A stretch of DNA of 64,000 bases from Streptomyces sp. CoH27 (GTDB lineage: Bacteria; Actinomycetota; Actinomycetes; Streptomycetales; Streptomycetaceae), in contig NZ_JAIQYY010000012.1 of NCBI RefSeq assembly GCF_020181035.1, positions 213,567-277,566 on the forward strand. Direction: 5' to 3'. Every line of letters starts with the position of its first letter. The first letter of the stretch is position 1. A model generated the notes under the pieces. The model was not told the DNA's origin, did not search any database, and saw only the letters and a program-made list of their open reading frames with translations. Of this stretch, positions 1 to 9,521 are shown piece by piece. Made by a program: the position numbers and the translations under genes.

Positions 1-2
1 CC

Positions 3-908
3 ACCTCGTCGGTTCCCTGGGCGCTGGGCCGCCCGGACGTCGTACTGGGCAACAGCGCGCAGGCCGGTCTGCCGGGGGCGGCCACGTTCCGCGCCGGGCT
101 CGGCGCCGATCCGACGGCCGCGCTCATGCCCGCGCTGCTGGCGGGCGGCCGCCACCTCGGCAACACCCGTCTGCTGTGCGGCCCTTCGGCCACCGAGGAC
201 GACGTGGCCCGGCTGGTGGCGGCCGCCGAGACCCTGGCACGCCGGGCGGGCGCGGCCAGTGTGTGCTTCCTGTACCTGGGCGACACGGCGGAATCCGACC
301 GGCACCTGGGGGAGCTGCTGACAGCCCGGGGCTATGAGAGCTTCACGTCCGGCCAGTACAGCACGCTGCGGGTGCCCGAGGACGGCTACGAGGGCTATCT
401 CGCCGCGCTGCCGCGCAAGCGCCGGGTGTCCGTGGCCGCCGAGCGGCGCCGGATCCGGGCCGCGGACGTGCGTACGACCCTGGAACCCCTCGCCGGTGCG
501 GACCTCGCCCGGTTCGCCGCGCTGGAGGCCGAACTGCTGCGCAAGTACGGCATCGGCTGGGCGCCGGACCAGTCGCTGCCGCTGCTGCACCAGGTGCGCG
601 ACCTCTTCGGCGACGACGCCTTCGCGATGGTGGCCCGCGCGGACGGGGAGATCCGCGGCTTCGCCCTGATCCTGCGGCACGGCACCGACTGGTACGCGCG
701 CCAGACCGGCTACGACTACGCCTACCAGCGGAGTTCGGGGCTGCCGCTCTACTTCGAGCTGGTGTATTACCGGCTCCTGGAGGAGGCCGCCGCGGCCGGG
801 GTGTCGGCCCTCCACTACGGCCTGGGGAGCACGGACACCAAGCGGTCCCGGGGGTGCGTGGCCGCCGACCAGCACGGCCGGGTGCTGCGCCTGGGGGAGC
901 CCGGATGA
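3..908 (+). CDS. FemAB/GNAT-type acyltransferase, 5' end outside window
   Basis: The reading frame is open from the first base, so the N-terminus lies upstream; an internal ATG at 126 is probably not the start. The C-terminal half looks like the FemAB/peptidoglycan-recognition branch of the GNAT fold: a basic segment (LPRKRRVSVAAERRR), then DWYARQTGYDY and a YGLGSTDTKRSRGC ending of the kind seen in lysine/aminoacyl-transfer GNATs. The likely role is amino-acyl or acetyl transfer to a small molecule; the substrate cannot be told. Its stop overlaps the start of the MFS gene (ATGA), so the two are probably translationally coupled and the product may be the cargo of that exporter. The family is fairly sure, the function open. 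Confidence 0.6.
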   Translation, partial: TSSVPWALGRPDVVLGNSAQAGLPGAATFRAGLGADPTAALMPALLAGGRHLGNTRLLCGPSATEDDVARLVAAAETLARRAGAASVCFLYLGDTAESDRHLGELLTARGYESFTSGQYSTLRVPEDGYEGYLAALPRKRRVSVAAERRRIRAADVRTTLEPLAGADLARFAALEAELLRKYGIGWAPDQSLPLLHQVRDLFGDDAFAMVARADGEIRGFALILRHGTDWYARQTGYDYAYQRSSGLPLYFELVYYRLLEEAAAAGVSALHYGLGSTDTKRSRGCVAADQHGRVLRLGEPG

Positions 909-2188
909 CCGCGTCCGCCACCCCGGCGCGGGGCACCGGCACGCGCGCCGGGATCCTGCCCGGCGGGCGCGGGGTCGTACGGTTCGGCGCGTCCGGGTTC
1001 GTCAACGCCCTCGGCACCGGCTTCTTCTATCCGTTCTCGCTGCTCTTCTTCGCCTCGCTGTCGCGGGAGCCGCTGGGCACGGTGGGCGCGGCCCTGACCG
1101 TCACCACGCTCCTGGCGCTGCCGGGGCTGTTCCTGGTCGGCCGGCTCACCGACCGGTGGGGTCCCCGGGCGATGCTCGCCGCGGCCTCCGCCCTGCGGGC
1201 CGCGTCGTTCGTCTTCTTCATCTCCGTGCCGGGGCTGTGGCCCCTCCTCCTCGGCGGTACGGCGCTCGCCCTGGGCAACCGCGCCGAGCAGGTCGCCGCT
1301 CCCCTGCTCGCTGTCCGGCTGGCCCCCGAGGGGCAGAGCAGCCGGTGGCTGGCCCTGTCCCGGGTGACGTTCAACGCGGGCATGGGGCTCGGTGCCCTGC
1401 TCGCCGGGGTGTTCGTGGCCGACAGCGACTCGGGGTTCGTCGTGCTCGGGCTGGTGAACGCGGCGAGCTTCGTGCTGGCCGCCGTCCTGTGCCTCGGTCT
1501 GCCGGCCACGGCGCCCGGGGCCCCGGCCGGCGGCGCCCGGTCGTTGCGCGGCGCGCACCGGCCCTGGCGGCACCGGGCCTTCGTCCGGGTCGCCGCGGCG
1601 AACGCCCTGCTGTGGGCTGCCGCCCTCGCCGTGGAGAGCGGGCTGCCGGTGTTCGTCCTGCGGCAACTGGCGCTGCCCCACTGGACGGTGGGCGCGCTGT
1701 TCGCCGTCAACACCGTGCTGCTCACACTGCTGCAACTGCCGGTCGGCCGCGCGCTGGACCGGTTCCGGCCGGGTGCCGTCCTCGCCCTCGGCGGGCTGGG
1801 CTACCTCATGCTCTACGCCTGCGCGGTGCTGGCCCGGAGCCTGTCCTCCGCGGTCGCCGTCGCCGTCCTCATGGCCGGCATGACGGTCTACACCCTCGGG
1901 GAGCTGGCCGTGTCCCAGGCCTCGCTCATCCTGCTGACCGGTCTGCCACCGGAGCCGGAACGCGGCTCCTACCTGGCCGTCAACCAGCTCCTCGTCGGAG
2001 CCGCCACCGCCCTCGCCCCGCTGCTCGCGACCAGCCTCCCGGGCACCCGGTCCCCCGTCCTGTGGTGGACCCTGGCCGCCCTGAGCGTCGTCGCCGCCCT
2101 GCTCACCCACCGGGTGGGCCGGCCGACCGAGCCCGAGGCCGCCGGCGAGCACGGCGACGGTTCACCCAGCACCGCAGGGCAGCCATGA
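905..2188 (+). CDS. MFS transporter
   Basis: A 427-residue major facilitator superfamily protein, probably a 12-helix efflux permease. Hydrophobic helices run through the length, with the MFS loop 2-3 signature VGRLTDRWGPRAM near residues 78-90 and a second LPVGRALDRFRPG near the start of the C-terminal half. The ATG at 905 overlaps the upstream stop (ATGA), which fixes the start better than an upstream GTG at 854 that would lie inside the previous gene. It is likely a drug/H+ antiporter-type exporter for a product of the upstream acyltransferase locus; the substrate is unknown. Confidence 0.8.
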   Translation: MTASATPARGTGTRAGILPGGRGVVRFGASGFVNALGTGFFYPFSLLFFASLSREPLGTVGAALTVTTLLALPGLFLVGRLTDRWGPRAMLAAASALRAASFVFFISVPGLWPLLLGGTALALGNRAEQVAAPLLAVRLAPEGQSSRWLALSRVTFNAGMGLGALLAGVFVADSDSGFVVLGLVNAASFVLAAVLCLGLPATAPGAPAGGARSLRGAHRPWRHRAFVRVAAANALLWAAALAVESGLPVFVLRQLALPHWTVGALFAVNTVLLTLLQLPVGRALDRFRPGAVLALGGLGYLMLYACAVLARSLSSAVAVAVLMAGMTVYTLGELAVSQASLILLTGLPPEPERGSYLAVNQLLVGAATALAPLLATSLPGTRSPVLWWTLAALSVVAALLTHRVGRPTEPEAAGEHGDGSPSTAGQP

Positions 2189-2197
2189 GCCGTCCAT

Positions 2198-2207
2198 TGT
2201 GTACACA
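2198..2207. promoter_or_regulatory. TGTACA-centred operator of the toxin-antitoxin pair
   Basis: The perfect palindrome TGTGTACACA lies 26 bp before the antitoxin start. YefM antitoxins are known to autoregulate by binding palindromes with a TGTACA core, and this site contains exactly that hexamer. The assignment to autoregulation is inference from motif and position. Confidence 0.5.
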
Positions 2208-2232
2208 TAGGACACTCGGTACGCTTGAGCGC

Positions 2233-2502
2233 ATGACGCAGCCACTGCCCATAGAGTCCATCCGCGACGTGCGTGCACACTTGGCGGAGGTCGTGGAGCG
2301 CGCCGACCGCGACGACGTGCCCACGGTGATTACGCGCCGCGGCAAGGAAGTCGCCGCCGTCGTCTCCATCGAGGTGCTGCGCAAGTACCAGGAGTGGGAA
2401 GAGCGCGAGATCAACCGGATCATCGACGAGCGCATGGCCAACCCGGCACCCGGCATCCCGATCGAGGACATCATGAGGGAGACGCTGGCGCGCAGTGAGT
2501 GA
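2233..2502 (+). CDS. Phd/YefM-family antitoxin
   Basis: An 89-residue protein with the Phd/YefM fold: SIRDVRAHLAEVVERADRDD at the N-terminus, VITRRGKEVAAVVS in the middle (the beta-hairpin that contacts DNA in this family) and an acidic, flexible C-terminus that normally wraps the toxin. The ATG at 2233 was chosen because it follows a short leader with the TGTACA palindrome and yields the standard family length; upstream sequence in the frame is a shadow of the MFS gene. It overlaps the toxin gene by 8 bp, the usual arrangement for a coupled antitoxin-toxin operon. It should neutralise the RelE-type toxin and repress the operon. Confidence 0.85.
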   Translation: MTQPLPIESIRDVRAHLAEVVERADRDDVPTVITRRGKEVAAVVSIEVLRKYQEWEEREINRIIDERMANPAPGIPIEDIMRETLARSE

Positions 2503-2758
2503 GTACCGAGCCGTCTTCCGCACCGAGGCGCAGGCCGAACTCCGGAAGATTCCTCGCGAGATGGCACTGCGCATCCTGGCAAAGCTGACCGAGCTGGAGA
2601 CCGACCCTCTCGGCTTCAACACCACCGCGCTTGTCTCCCAACCCGAACGTCGCCGACTGCGGGTCGGCGACTATCGCGTCGTCTACACGATTGACAACGG
2701 GGAGCTGGTGGTCTGGGTCGTTCACGTGGGACATCGATCCACCGTTTACGGGACCTGA
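2495..2758 (+). CDS. RelE/ParE-family toxin
   Basis: An 87-residue RelE-superfamily toxin. It shows the family pattern of a short helix pair (AQAELRKIPREMALRILAKLTELE), a strand with RRLRVGDYRVVYTI and a C-terminal VVHVGHRSTVY. RelE toxins cleave mRNA on the ribosome; the Arg-rich RRLRVGDYR strand supplies the basic residues typical of the RNase branch rather than the gyrase-poisoning ParE branch, though sequence alone does not settle this. It begins 8 bp inside the antitoxin gene. A strong terminator follows. Confidence 0.85.
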   Translation: MSEYRAVFRTEAQAELRKIPREMALRILAKLTELETDPLGFNTTALVSQPERRRLRVGDYRVVYTIDNGELVVWVVHVGHRSTVYGT

Positions 2759-2812
2759 CCGCCACTGACCCTGCGTCAGCATATCCAGCACGCATCCAGC
2801 ACGGTGACGACG

Positions 2813-2844
2813 AAGGGGTCGGACTCGACAGAGTCCGACCCCTT
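2813..2844. terminator. Bidirectional terminator between relE-type toxin and ychF
   Basis: A perfect 14-bp stem (2813-2826 pairs with 2831-2844) with a GACA loop sits between two convergent genes. The A-rich 5' edge and T-rich 3' edge let it act in both directions. Confidence 0.8.
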
Positions 2845-2891
2845 CTGAACTGCACCCTTGACCAGTCACATAACGTGCAGTATGCGCACGG

Positions 2892-3980
<1,089 letters not shown>

Positions 3981-4173
3981 GTTGCGACTTCCCGTAGTGA
4001 GTGGGCGATGAGTGGGCCGGAGGTGCCAGGGGCCAGAGACTGACACTGGCCGATCCCCCAGTTTACGGCGTCCACGGCGACGGCCTCGCGGGAGCTTCGA
4101 ACGCCCGGCCAAGCTCTATTCACCGGCGTGTCTGATGGGCGATTCGGCACATAAACAGACCTAAGTTGGTCCA

Positions 4174-4725
4174 GTGGAGCAACACAGAACGCGACCCCCG
4201 AACGACGGACCGCGACGCGGCATGCCACCGCCCGCGCAGCTGCCCCCGCAGGCCCGCCGCCGGCCGGCCTCAGGGGCAGATCCGCGGCAGGTACGGCAGG
4301 TACGGCAGGTACGGGTCGCCCGGCCGGCGCCGCCCGCGGGGCGGCTGCCGGGCCCCCGGCTCACCGGACTCGGCAGCGGGCTCTTCTGCCTCGTCGTGAT
4401 GTTCCTGCTCGGCTGCCTGGACGAGCTGCTGTTCGGCGCGTCCATGCCGGTGTACGGCGTGCTGTTCCTGCCGGTGTGCGTCCTGACCGCACTATGGGTG
4501 CGTGACAGTGATCTGCTGACCGCCCCCGTGATCCTGCCGATCGCGTTCGCCCTCGGGCTGCTCCCCGTCGCCGACGGCAAGGCGGGGCTGCTCTCCCGCC
4601 TGATGGGCGTGTTCACCGGGCTCGCCACACAGGCCGGCTGGCTGTACGGCGGGACGCTCGTCGCCTGCGTGATCGTGCTCGTCCGGCGGGTGCGGTGGGT
4701 ACGGCGGCGCCGGCGCCGTACCTGA
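4174..4725 (+). CDS. DUF6542-type membrane protein
   Basis: A 183-residue integral membrane protein starting at GTG 4174. Residues 1-62 are polar and Pro/Arg-rich and contain a short repeat (RQVRQVRQVR) encoded by a 9-bp tandem repeat near 4288. About four hydrophobic segments follow (FCLVVMFLLGCLDELLF, VYGVLFLPVCVLTAL, APVILPIAFALGLLP, GWLYGGTLVACVIVLV), ending in a run of Arg. It matches the actinobacterial DUF6542 pattern next to ychF. No enzymatic motif is seen and the function is unknown. Confidence 0.75.
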   Translation: MEQHRTRPPNDGPRRGMPPPAQLPPQARRRPASGADPRQVRQVRQVRVARPAPPAGRLPGPRLTGLGSGLFCLVVMFLLGCLDELLFGASMPVYGVLFLPVCVLTALWVRDSDLLTAPVILPIAFALGLLPVADGKAGLLSRLMGVFTGLATQAGWLYGGTLVACVIVLVRRVRWVRRRRRRT

Positions 4726-4738
4726 ACGCCGTACCGGT

Positions 4739-4811
4739 ACCCGCCGTGCCCGACACCCGCCGTGCCCGATACCCGCGGTGCGCGATACCCGCCGTACCCG
4801 GTACCCGCCGC
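4739..4811. repeat. 16-bp tandem repeat, about 4.6 copies
   Basis: The unit is ACCCGCCGTGCCCGAT with minor changes: 4739-4754, 4755-4770, 4771-4786, 4787-4802 and a partial copy to 4811. It fills the gap between the convergent DUF6542 and glucokinase genes. No obvious stem-loop terminator is present here apart from the repeat. Confidence 0.8.
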
Positions 4812-4816
4812 TTCTC

Positions 4817-5569
4817 CTACCGGTGCTGCTGCTCGGCCGCTCTCATCGCCGCGCCCACGATCCCCGCGTTGTTCTGCAGCTGCGCGGGGACGATCTCGGC
4901 TCTGACGCCCTCGATGAGGTGCAGGAACTTGTCCGCCTTGCGGCTGACCCCGCCGCCGATGATGAACAGCTCGGGCGAGAAGAGCATCTCCACATGCGCC
5001 AGGTACTTCTGGACGCGGTGCGCCCACTGCTCCCAGCTCAGCTCGCCGTCCTCCTTGGCCTTGCTGGAGGCGCGCTTCTCGGCGTCGTGGCCGTGCAGCT
5101 CCAGGTGGCCCAGCTCCGTGTTCGGCACGAGGACGCCGTCGACGAAGACGGCGCTGCCGATGCCGGTGCCGAAGGTGAGCAGGATGACCGTGCCCGTCCG
5201 GTCGCGGCCGGCGCCGAAGCGCATCTCGGCGACGCCCGCAGCGTCCGCGTCGTTGACCACCGTCACCGGCAGCCCGCCGAGCCGGCCGCCGAACAGCGCG
5301 CCCGCGTCCGTGTCGATCCAGCTCTTGTCGACGTTCGCCGCCGTACGGACCATGGCGCCGCCCGTGATCACTCCGGGGAAGGTCAGGCCGACCGGGCCCG
5401 TCCAGCCGAAATGGTCCACGACCTGCTTGACCCCGTCGGCGACGCTGTCCGGCGTCGCCGGGTGCGGGGTGAGCACCTTGCAGCGCTCCTGGGCCAGGTC
5501 GCCCTTGTCCAGGTCCACAGGGGCGCCCTTGATCCCTGATCCGCCGATGTCCACGCCGAAGATCTGCAT
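4817..5569 (-). CDS. ppgK: Polyphosphate-dependent glucokinase
   Basis: A 250-residue ROK-family kinase. The N-terminal phosphate-binding motif is FGVDIGGSGIKGAPVDL (residues 4-20); the catalytic region is VNDADAAGVAEMRFG; the ATP/polyphosphate loop is LLTFGTGIGSAVFVDG; and NTELGHLELHG supplies the glucose-binding ExGH. Length and these motifs match actinobacterial PpgK, which phosphorylates glucose with inorganic polyphosphate as well as ATP and is a major cytosolic route from glucose to glucose-6-phosphate. It lies 29 bp downstream of ispH on the same strand, so the two may share a transcript. Confidence 0.93.
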   Translation of the reverse strand: MQIFGVDIGGSGIKGAPVDLDKGDLAQERCKVLTPHPATPDSVADGVKQVVDHFGWTGPVGLTFPGVITGGAMVRTAANVDKSWIDTDAGALFGGRLGGLPVTVVNDADAAGVAEMRFGAGRDRTGTVILLTFGTGIGSAVFVDGVLVPNTELGHLELHGHDAEKRASSKAKEDGELSWEQWAHRVQKYLAHVEMLFSPELFIIGGGVSRKADKFLHLIEGVRAEIVPAQLQNNAGIVGAAMRAAEQQHR

Positions 5570-5598
5570 GGCACCACGTTACGACGGACCACTGACAG

Positions 5599-6606
5599 TC
5601 ACGCCTCGGCGGCACCGCTCCCGCCGCGCTCGGCGACCAGCGTGGCCGCCTCTTCGCGCAGGTCACGGCGGAGTTCCTTGGGCAGCGAGAAGGTGATGGA
5701 CTCCTCGGCCGCCCTGACCAGCTCCACGTCCCCGTAGCCCCGCTCGGCGAGCCACTGAAGGACCTGCTCGACCAGGATCTCGGGGACGGAGGCGCCGGAG
5801 GTGACGCCGACGGTCGTCACGCCCTGAAGCCAGGCCTCGTCGATCTCGTCGGCGAAGTCCACCAGGTAGGCCTCGCGGGCGCCGGCCAGCTTGGCGACCT
5901 CGACCAGCCGCTTGGAGTTGGAGGAGTTGCGCGAGCCGACGACGACGACCAGCTCGGCCTCGGCGCCCATCTGCTTCACGGCGAGCTGCCGGTTCTGCGT
6001 GGCGTAGCAGATGTCGTCGCTGGGCGGGGAGACCAGGCCGGGGAACTTCGTCTTCAGGGCGTCGACGGTCTCCATCGTCTCATCCACGGAGAGGGTGGTC
6101 TGGGACAGCCAGACGACCTTCGACGGGTCGCGGACCTCGACCTTGGCGACGTCGCCCGGGCCGTCGACGAGCTGGATGTGGTCGGGGGCCTCGCCGGAGG
6201 TGCCGATGACCTCCTCATGGCCCTCGTGCCCGATCAGGAGGATGTCGTAGTCCTCCTTGGCGTAGCGGACGGCCTCCTTGTGGACCTTGGTGACCAGGGG
6301 GCAGGTGGCGTCGATGGTGGCGAGCCGGCCCCGTTCGGCCTCCTCGTGCACGACCGGGGCGACGCCGTGCGCGGAGAACATCACGATGTTGCCGGGCGGC
6401 ACCTCCTCCGTCCGCTCGACGAAGATCGCGCCCTTCTTCTCCAGGGTCTGCACGACGTACTTGTTGTGGACGATCTCGTGCCGGACATAGATCGGGGCCC
6501 CGTACTGTTCGAGGGCCTTCTCGACGGCGATCACGGCGCGGTCCACACCCGCGCAGTAGCCACGGGGGGCGGCGAGCAGGACACGGCGGCCAGTCGAAGA
6601 GGTCAT
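5599..6606 (-). CDS. ispH: 4-hydroxy-3-methylbut-2-enyl diphosphate reductase
   Basis: A 335-residue IspH (LytB), the last step of the MEP isoprenoid pathway, making IPP and DMAPP from HMBPP. The three cysteines that hold the catalytic iron-sulfur cluster are visible: Cys18 (RGYCAGV), Cys102 (DATCPLV) and Cys200 (DICYATQN); the catalytic acid is in GHEGHEEVIGT. The ATG at 6606 gives the usual start MTSSTGRRVLLAAPRGYC; an in-frame ATG three codons upstream is possible. It feeds the same pathway that supplies UppS at 39327, although the two are far apart. Confidence 0.96.
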   Translation of the reverse strand: MTSSTGRRVLLAAPRGYCAGVDRAVIAVEKALEQYGAPIYVRHEIVHNKYVVQTLEKKGAIFVERTEEVPPGNIVMFSAHGVAPVVHEEAERGRLATIDATCPLVTKVHKEAVRYAKEDYDILLIGHEGHEEVIGTSGEAPDHIQLVDGPGDVAKVEVRDPSKVVWLSQTTLSVDETMETVDALKTKFPGLVSPPSDDICYATQNRQLAVKQMGAEAELVVVVGSRNSSNSKRLVEVAKLAGAREAYLVDFADEIDEAWLQGVTTVGVTSGASVPEILVEQVLQWLAERGYGDVELVRAAEESITFSLPKELRRDLREEAATLVAERGGSGAAEA

Positions 6607-6671
6607 GTGCCCCATCGTAGAGCCCGTGTCCGACCGCGTTCGAAGGCGTGGTGCGGGGAAGACTGGTTGCC

Positions 6672-7259
6672 ATGTCCGACACCGGTACGGCGGCTTCCAC
6701 GACCGGCGCACAGCACCGGCTGCGGCGCAGCCTGGGCTTCAGGGACCTGGTGGTCTACGGGCTGCTGTTCATCGCCCCGATGGCGATCGGCGCGGCGTTC
6801 GCGGCGCTGGCGGGGCAGGCCGCGGCGGGACGGCTGCTGTTCGCGATGAGACGCGACCGACGGCTCCCGCGCGCGTTGTCGCGCACGGAGGCGGGTGTAC
6901 CGCGGGTCGCCCTGCTGTGCGCCGCGGTGATCACGCTCCTCGCGGCGGGATGGGCGGCACGGCGCGACGACGGGCTGGACAAACTGGTCTCCGTGGTCGA
7001 CATCGGCGCCCTGACGGCCTTCGCGCTGCTGCACGCGAGCGTGGTGGGCTGTTTCGCGGTACGGCGGCGCGGGGCCGGGCAGCGGCCGAGCTGGTGGCGG
7101 CATGTGCTGGTGCCGGTGCTCGGGGCGGCGATCACGGGGGCGGTGATCGTGGCGGCGAGCGGGGTGGCGCAGGTGGTGGGGGCGGTGTGGCTGGCGATCG
7201 GGGTGCTGGTGCTGGTGGGGCAGCGGGGGCGGACTGGGGTCGCCGAGGAGTTGCCGTAG
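6672..7259 (+). pseudogene. APC-superfamily permease with internal deletion
   Basis: Residues 1-48 look like the start of an amino-acid/polyamine permease (RRSLGFRDLVVYGLLFIAPMA, first helix). The sequence then jumps to what is normally the second half (GQAAAGRLLFAMRRDRRLPRALS, followed by three helices and LDKLVSVVDIGALTAFALLH). Intact family members are about 450-480 residues; this one is 195, so roughly 270 residues of the middle, including the substrate-binding helices, are missing in frame. It can still be translated but is unlikely to transport. Start ATG 6672 is preferred over GTG 6648. Confidence 0.65.
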
Positions 7260-7294
7260 CCCCCCTGTCAGTACTCCCCGTTACTCTCGACCGC

Positions 7295-8503
7295 ATGGCT
7301 GTGAACACCTCTCCCGAAGCTCCCCTCCCCGTCGGTGAGGTCTCCCGGCTGATCGGGGGCTGGATCGACCGGCTCGGGGCGGTGTGGGTCGAGGGGCAGA
7401 TCACGCAGTTGTCGCGGCGGCCCGGTGCCGGGGTCGTGTTCCTGACGCTGCGCGACCCGTCGCACGACATCTCCGTGAGCGTGACCTGTTATCGGCAGGT
7501 GTTCGACGCCGTCGCCGATGTCGTCGGCGAGGGGGCGCGGGTCGTGGTCCTGGCCAAGCCGGAGTGGTACGCCCCGCGCGGCCAGCTGTCGCTGCGGGCT
7601 GCCGAGATGAGGCCCGTCGGCGTCGGGGAGCTGCTGGCCCGGCTGGAGCAGCTGAAGAAGGCGCTCGGTGCCGAGGGGCTGTTCGCGGCGGAGCGCAAGA
7701 AGCCGCTGCCGTTCCTGCCGCAGCTGATCGGCCTGGTGTGCGGGCGGGCCTCGGCCGCGGAGCGGGACGTGCTGGAGAACGCCCGGCACCGCTGGCCCGC
7801 CGTCCGCTTCGAGGTGCGCAACGTTCCCGTGCAGGGCGTGCACGCCGTCCCGCAGGTCGTGCAGGCGGTGAAGGAGCTGGACGCGATGGACGACGTGGAC
7901 GTGATCATCGTCGCCCGGGGCGGCGGCAGCGTGGAGGATCTGCTCCCGTTCTCCGACGAGCAGCTGGTACGGGCCGTGGCTCAGTGCCGTACGCCCGTCG
8001 TCTCGGCCATCGGGCACGAACCCGACACTCCGCTGCTGGACTACGTGGCCGACCTGAGAGCCTCCACCCCCACCGACGCGGCCAAGAAGGTCGTACCGGA
8101 CGTGGGCGAGGAGCTGGCGCGGGTGCGGATGCTGCGCGACCGGGCCCGGCGGTGTGTGCACGCGTATCTGGACCGGGAGGAGCGGGGGCTGGCGCACGCA
8201 CTGGCCCGGCCGGCGATAGAGGATCCGCACCGGATGATCGACGAGCGGGCGGACCACGTGGCCTCGCTGGTGGAGCGTTCTCGGCGCTGCCTCGGGCATC
8301 TGCTGGACCGCGCGGACTCGGAGCTGACGCACACGCACGCGCGCGTGGTGGCCCTCTCCCCGGCGGCCACGCTGAAGCGCGGGTACGCGGTGCTGCAGAA
8401 GGCCGACGGGCACGTGGTGCGCGATCCGGAGGAGGTCGCGCAGGGCGAGGCGCTGCGGGCGCGCGTCGCCGACGGTGAATTCACAGTGAAGGTGGGCGAA
8501 TGA
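7295..8503 (+). CDS. xseA: Exodeoxyribonuclease VII large subunit
   Basis: A 402-residue XseA. The N-terminal OB-fold covers about residues 15-110 (WVEGQITQLSRRPGAGVVFLTLRD). The catalytic domain contains VDVIIVARGGGSVEDLLPFSDE and SAIGHEPDTPLLDYVADLRASTPTDAA, both diagnostic, followed by a long helical region and the C-terminal LKRGYAVL motif. With XseB it forms the metal-independent ssDNA exonuclease. The stop overlaps xseB by ATGA. The ATG at 7295 is the only start giving the family N-terminus; upstream sequence in this frame belongs to another gene. Confidence 0.96.
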   Translation: MAVNTSPEAPLPVGEVSRLIGGWIDRLGAVWVEGQITQLSRRPGAGVVFLTLRDPSHDISVSVTCYRQVFDAVADVVGEGARVVVLAKPEWYAPRGQLSLRAAEMRPVGVGELLARLEQLKKALGAEGLFAAERKKPLPFLPQLIGLVCGRASAAERDVLENARHRWPAVRFEVRNVPVQGVHAVPQVVQAVKELDAMDDVDVIIVARGGGSVEDLLPFSDEQLVRAVAQCRTPVVSAIGHEPDTPLLDYVADLRASTPTDAAKKVVPDVGEELARVRMLRDRARRCVHAYLDREERGLAHALARPAIEDPHRMIDERADHVASLVERSRRCLGHLLDRADSELTHTHARVVALSPAATLKRGYAVLQKADGHVVRDPEEVAQGEALRARVADGEFTVKVGE

Positions 8504-8724
8504 CGAGCAAGGTGGACGAGACGCTCTCCTACGAGCAGGCGCGGGACGAGCTGATCGAGGTCGTACGGCGCCTGGAGGCGGGCGGTACGTCGCTGGAGGA
8601 GTCCCTGGCGCTGTGGGAGCGCGGTGAGGAGCTGGCCAAGGTGTGCCGGCGCTGGCTGGAGGGTGCGCGGGCCCGGCTGGACGCGGCGCTCGCGGAGGAG
8701 GAGTCCGGGGAAGAGGGCGAGTAA
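8500..8724 (+). CDS. xseB: Exodeoxyribonuclease VII small subunit
   Basis: A 74-residue XseB: LSYEQARDELIEVVRRLEAGGTSLEESLALWERGEELAKVCR is the complete helical hairpin of the family, followed by an acidic tail (EEESGEEGE). Several copies bind each XseA and regulate and stabilise it. Translation is coupled to xseA through a 4-bp overlap. Confidence 0.95.
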   Translation: MTSKVDETLSYEQARDELIEVVRRLEAGGTSLEESLALWERGEELAKVCRRWLEGARARLDAALAEEESGEEGE

Positions 8725-8769
8725 CGGCAGCCGGGTGCTGTGAAGCGGATCACCGTAATCCAGTTTTCG

Positions 8770-8799
8770 TTGAAGGTTAAACCTCATCTGGCGTATGGT
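8770..8799 (+). promoter_or_regulatory. Candidate sigma-70-type promoter
   Basis: TTGAAG (8770-8775), an 18-bp spacer and TATGGT (8794-8799) lie 63 bp before the nitroreductase start. The spacer begins with a near-palindrome, AGGTTAAACCT, that could hold a repressor. Confidence 0.45.
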
Positions 8800-8861
8800 C
8801 GGTTTCCGTCAGCCGGTCCGGCACCCCCTGGACCGCACACGCACGCTGAGGAAGTCCACCC

Positions 8862-9452
8862 ATGTCTCTCGTTCTTGACCCGGCCGCCCAGGACCTGCTG
8901 TTCCGCGAGGCCCACACCGCGAACACCTTCACCGACGAGCCGGTGACCGACGAGCAGGTCCAGGCGATCTACGACCTGGTCAAGTACGGTCCCACCGCCT
9001 TCAACCAGACCCCGCTGCGCATCACCCTGGTCCGCTCCCCCGAGGCCCGCGAGCGCCTGGTGCAGCACATGGCCGAGGGCAACCAGCCCAAGACGGCCAC
9101 CGCCCCGCTGGTCGCCATCCTCTCCGCGGACAACGAGTTCCACGAGGAGCTGCCGACCCTGTTCCCGGCCTTCCCGCAGGCCAAGGAGCTCTTCTTCGCC
9201 GAGCGCCCGGCCCGCGAGAGCGCCGCCTCGCTCAACGCCGCCCTCCAGGCCGCCTACTTCATCGTCGGCGTCCGCGCCGCGGGCCTCGCCGCCGGCCCGA
9301 TGACCGGCTTCGACTTCGAGGGCGTCCGCAAGGAGTTCCTGGACGACGACCACACCCCGCTGATGATCGTCAACATCGGCAAGCCGGGCGAGAACGCCTC
9401 CTACCCGCGCTCGCCGCGTCTGGCGTACGAGGACGTCATCACGACCGTCTGA
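8862..9452 (+). CDS. Malonic semialdehyde reductase RutE-type nitroreductase
   Basis: A 196-residue flavin nitroreductase-fold protein. FTDEPVTDEQVQAIYDLVKYGPTAFNQTPLRITLVRS is the FMN-binding N-terminus of the RutE/HadB-RutE branch; FIVGVRAAGLAAGPMTGFD and the C-terminal IGKPGENASYPRSPRLAYEDVI also match that branch. RutE-type enzymes reduce 3-oxopropanoate (malonic semialdehyde) with NAD(P)H. No other rut gene is nearby, so here it is more likely a general detoxifying reductase. It is monocistronic, with a promoter at 8770 and a terminator at 9466. Confidence is high for the family, moderate for the substrate. Confidence 0.85.
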   Translation: MSLVLDPAAQDLLFREAHTANTFTDEPVTDEQVQAIYDLVKYGPTAFNQTPLRITLVRSPEARERLVQHMAEGNQPKTATAPLVAILSADNEFHEELPTLFPAFPQAKELFFAERPARESAASLNAALQAAYFIVGVRAAGLAAGPMTGFDFEGVRKEFLDDDHTPLMIVNIGKPGENASYPRSPRLAYEDVITTV

Positions 9453-9465
9453 GCCACCCCCGAAC

Positions 9466-9504
9466 ATGCCACAGACCCCCGGCGCTGCCGGGGGCCTGTG
9501 GCAT
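9466..9504. terminator. Strong stem-loop terminator
   Basis: An 18-bp stem with one mismatch (9466-9483 with 9487-9504) and a 3-nt loop separates the reductase gene from the convergent DUF4245 gene. Confidence 0.8.
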
Positions 9505-9521
9505 ACGGTCGTACGCGCGGG

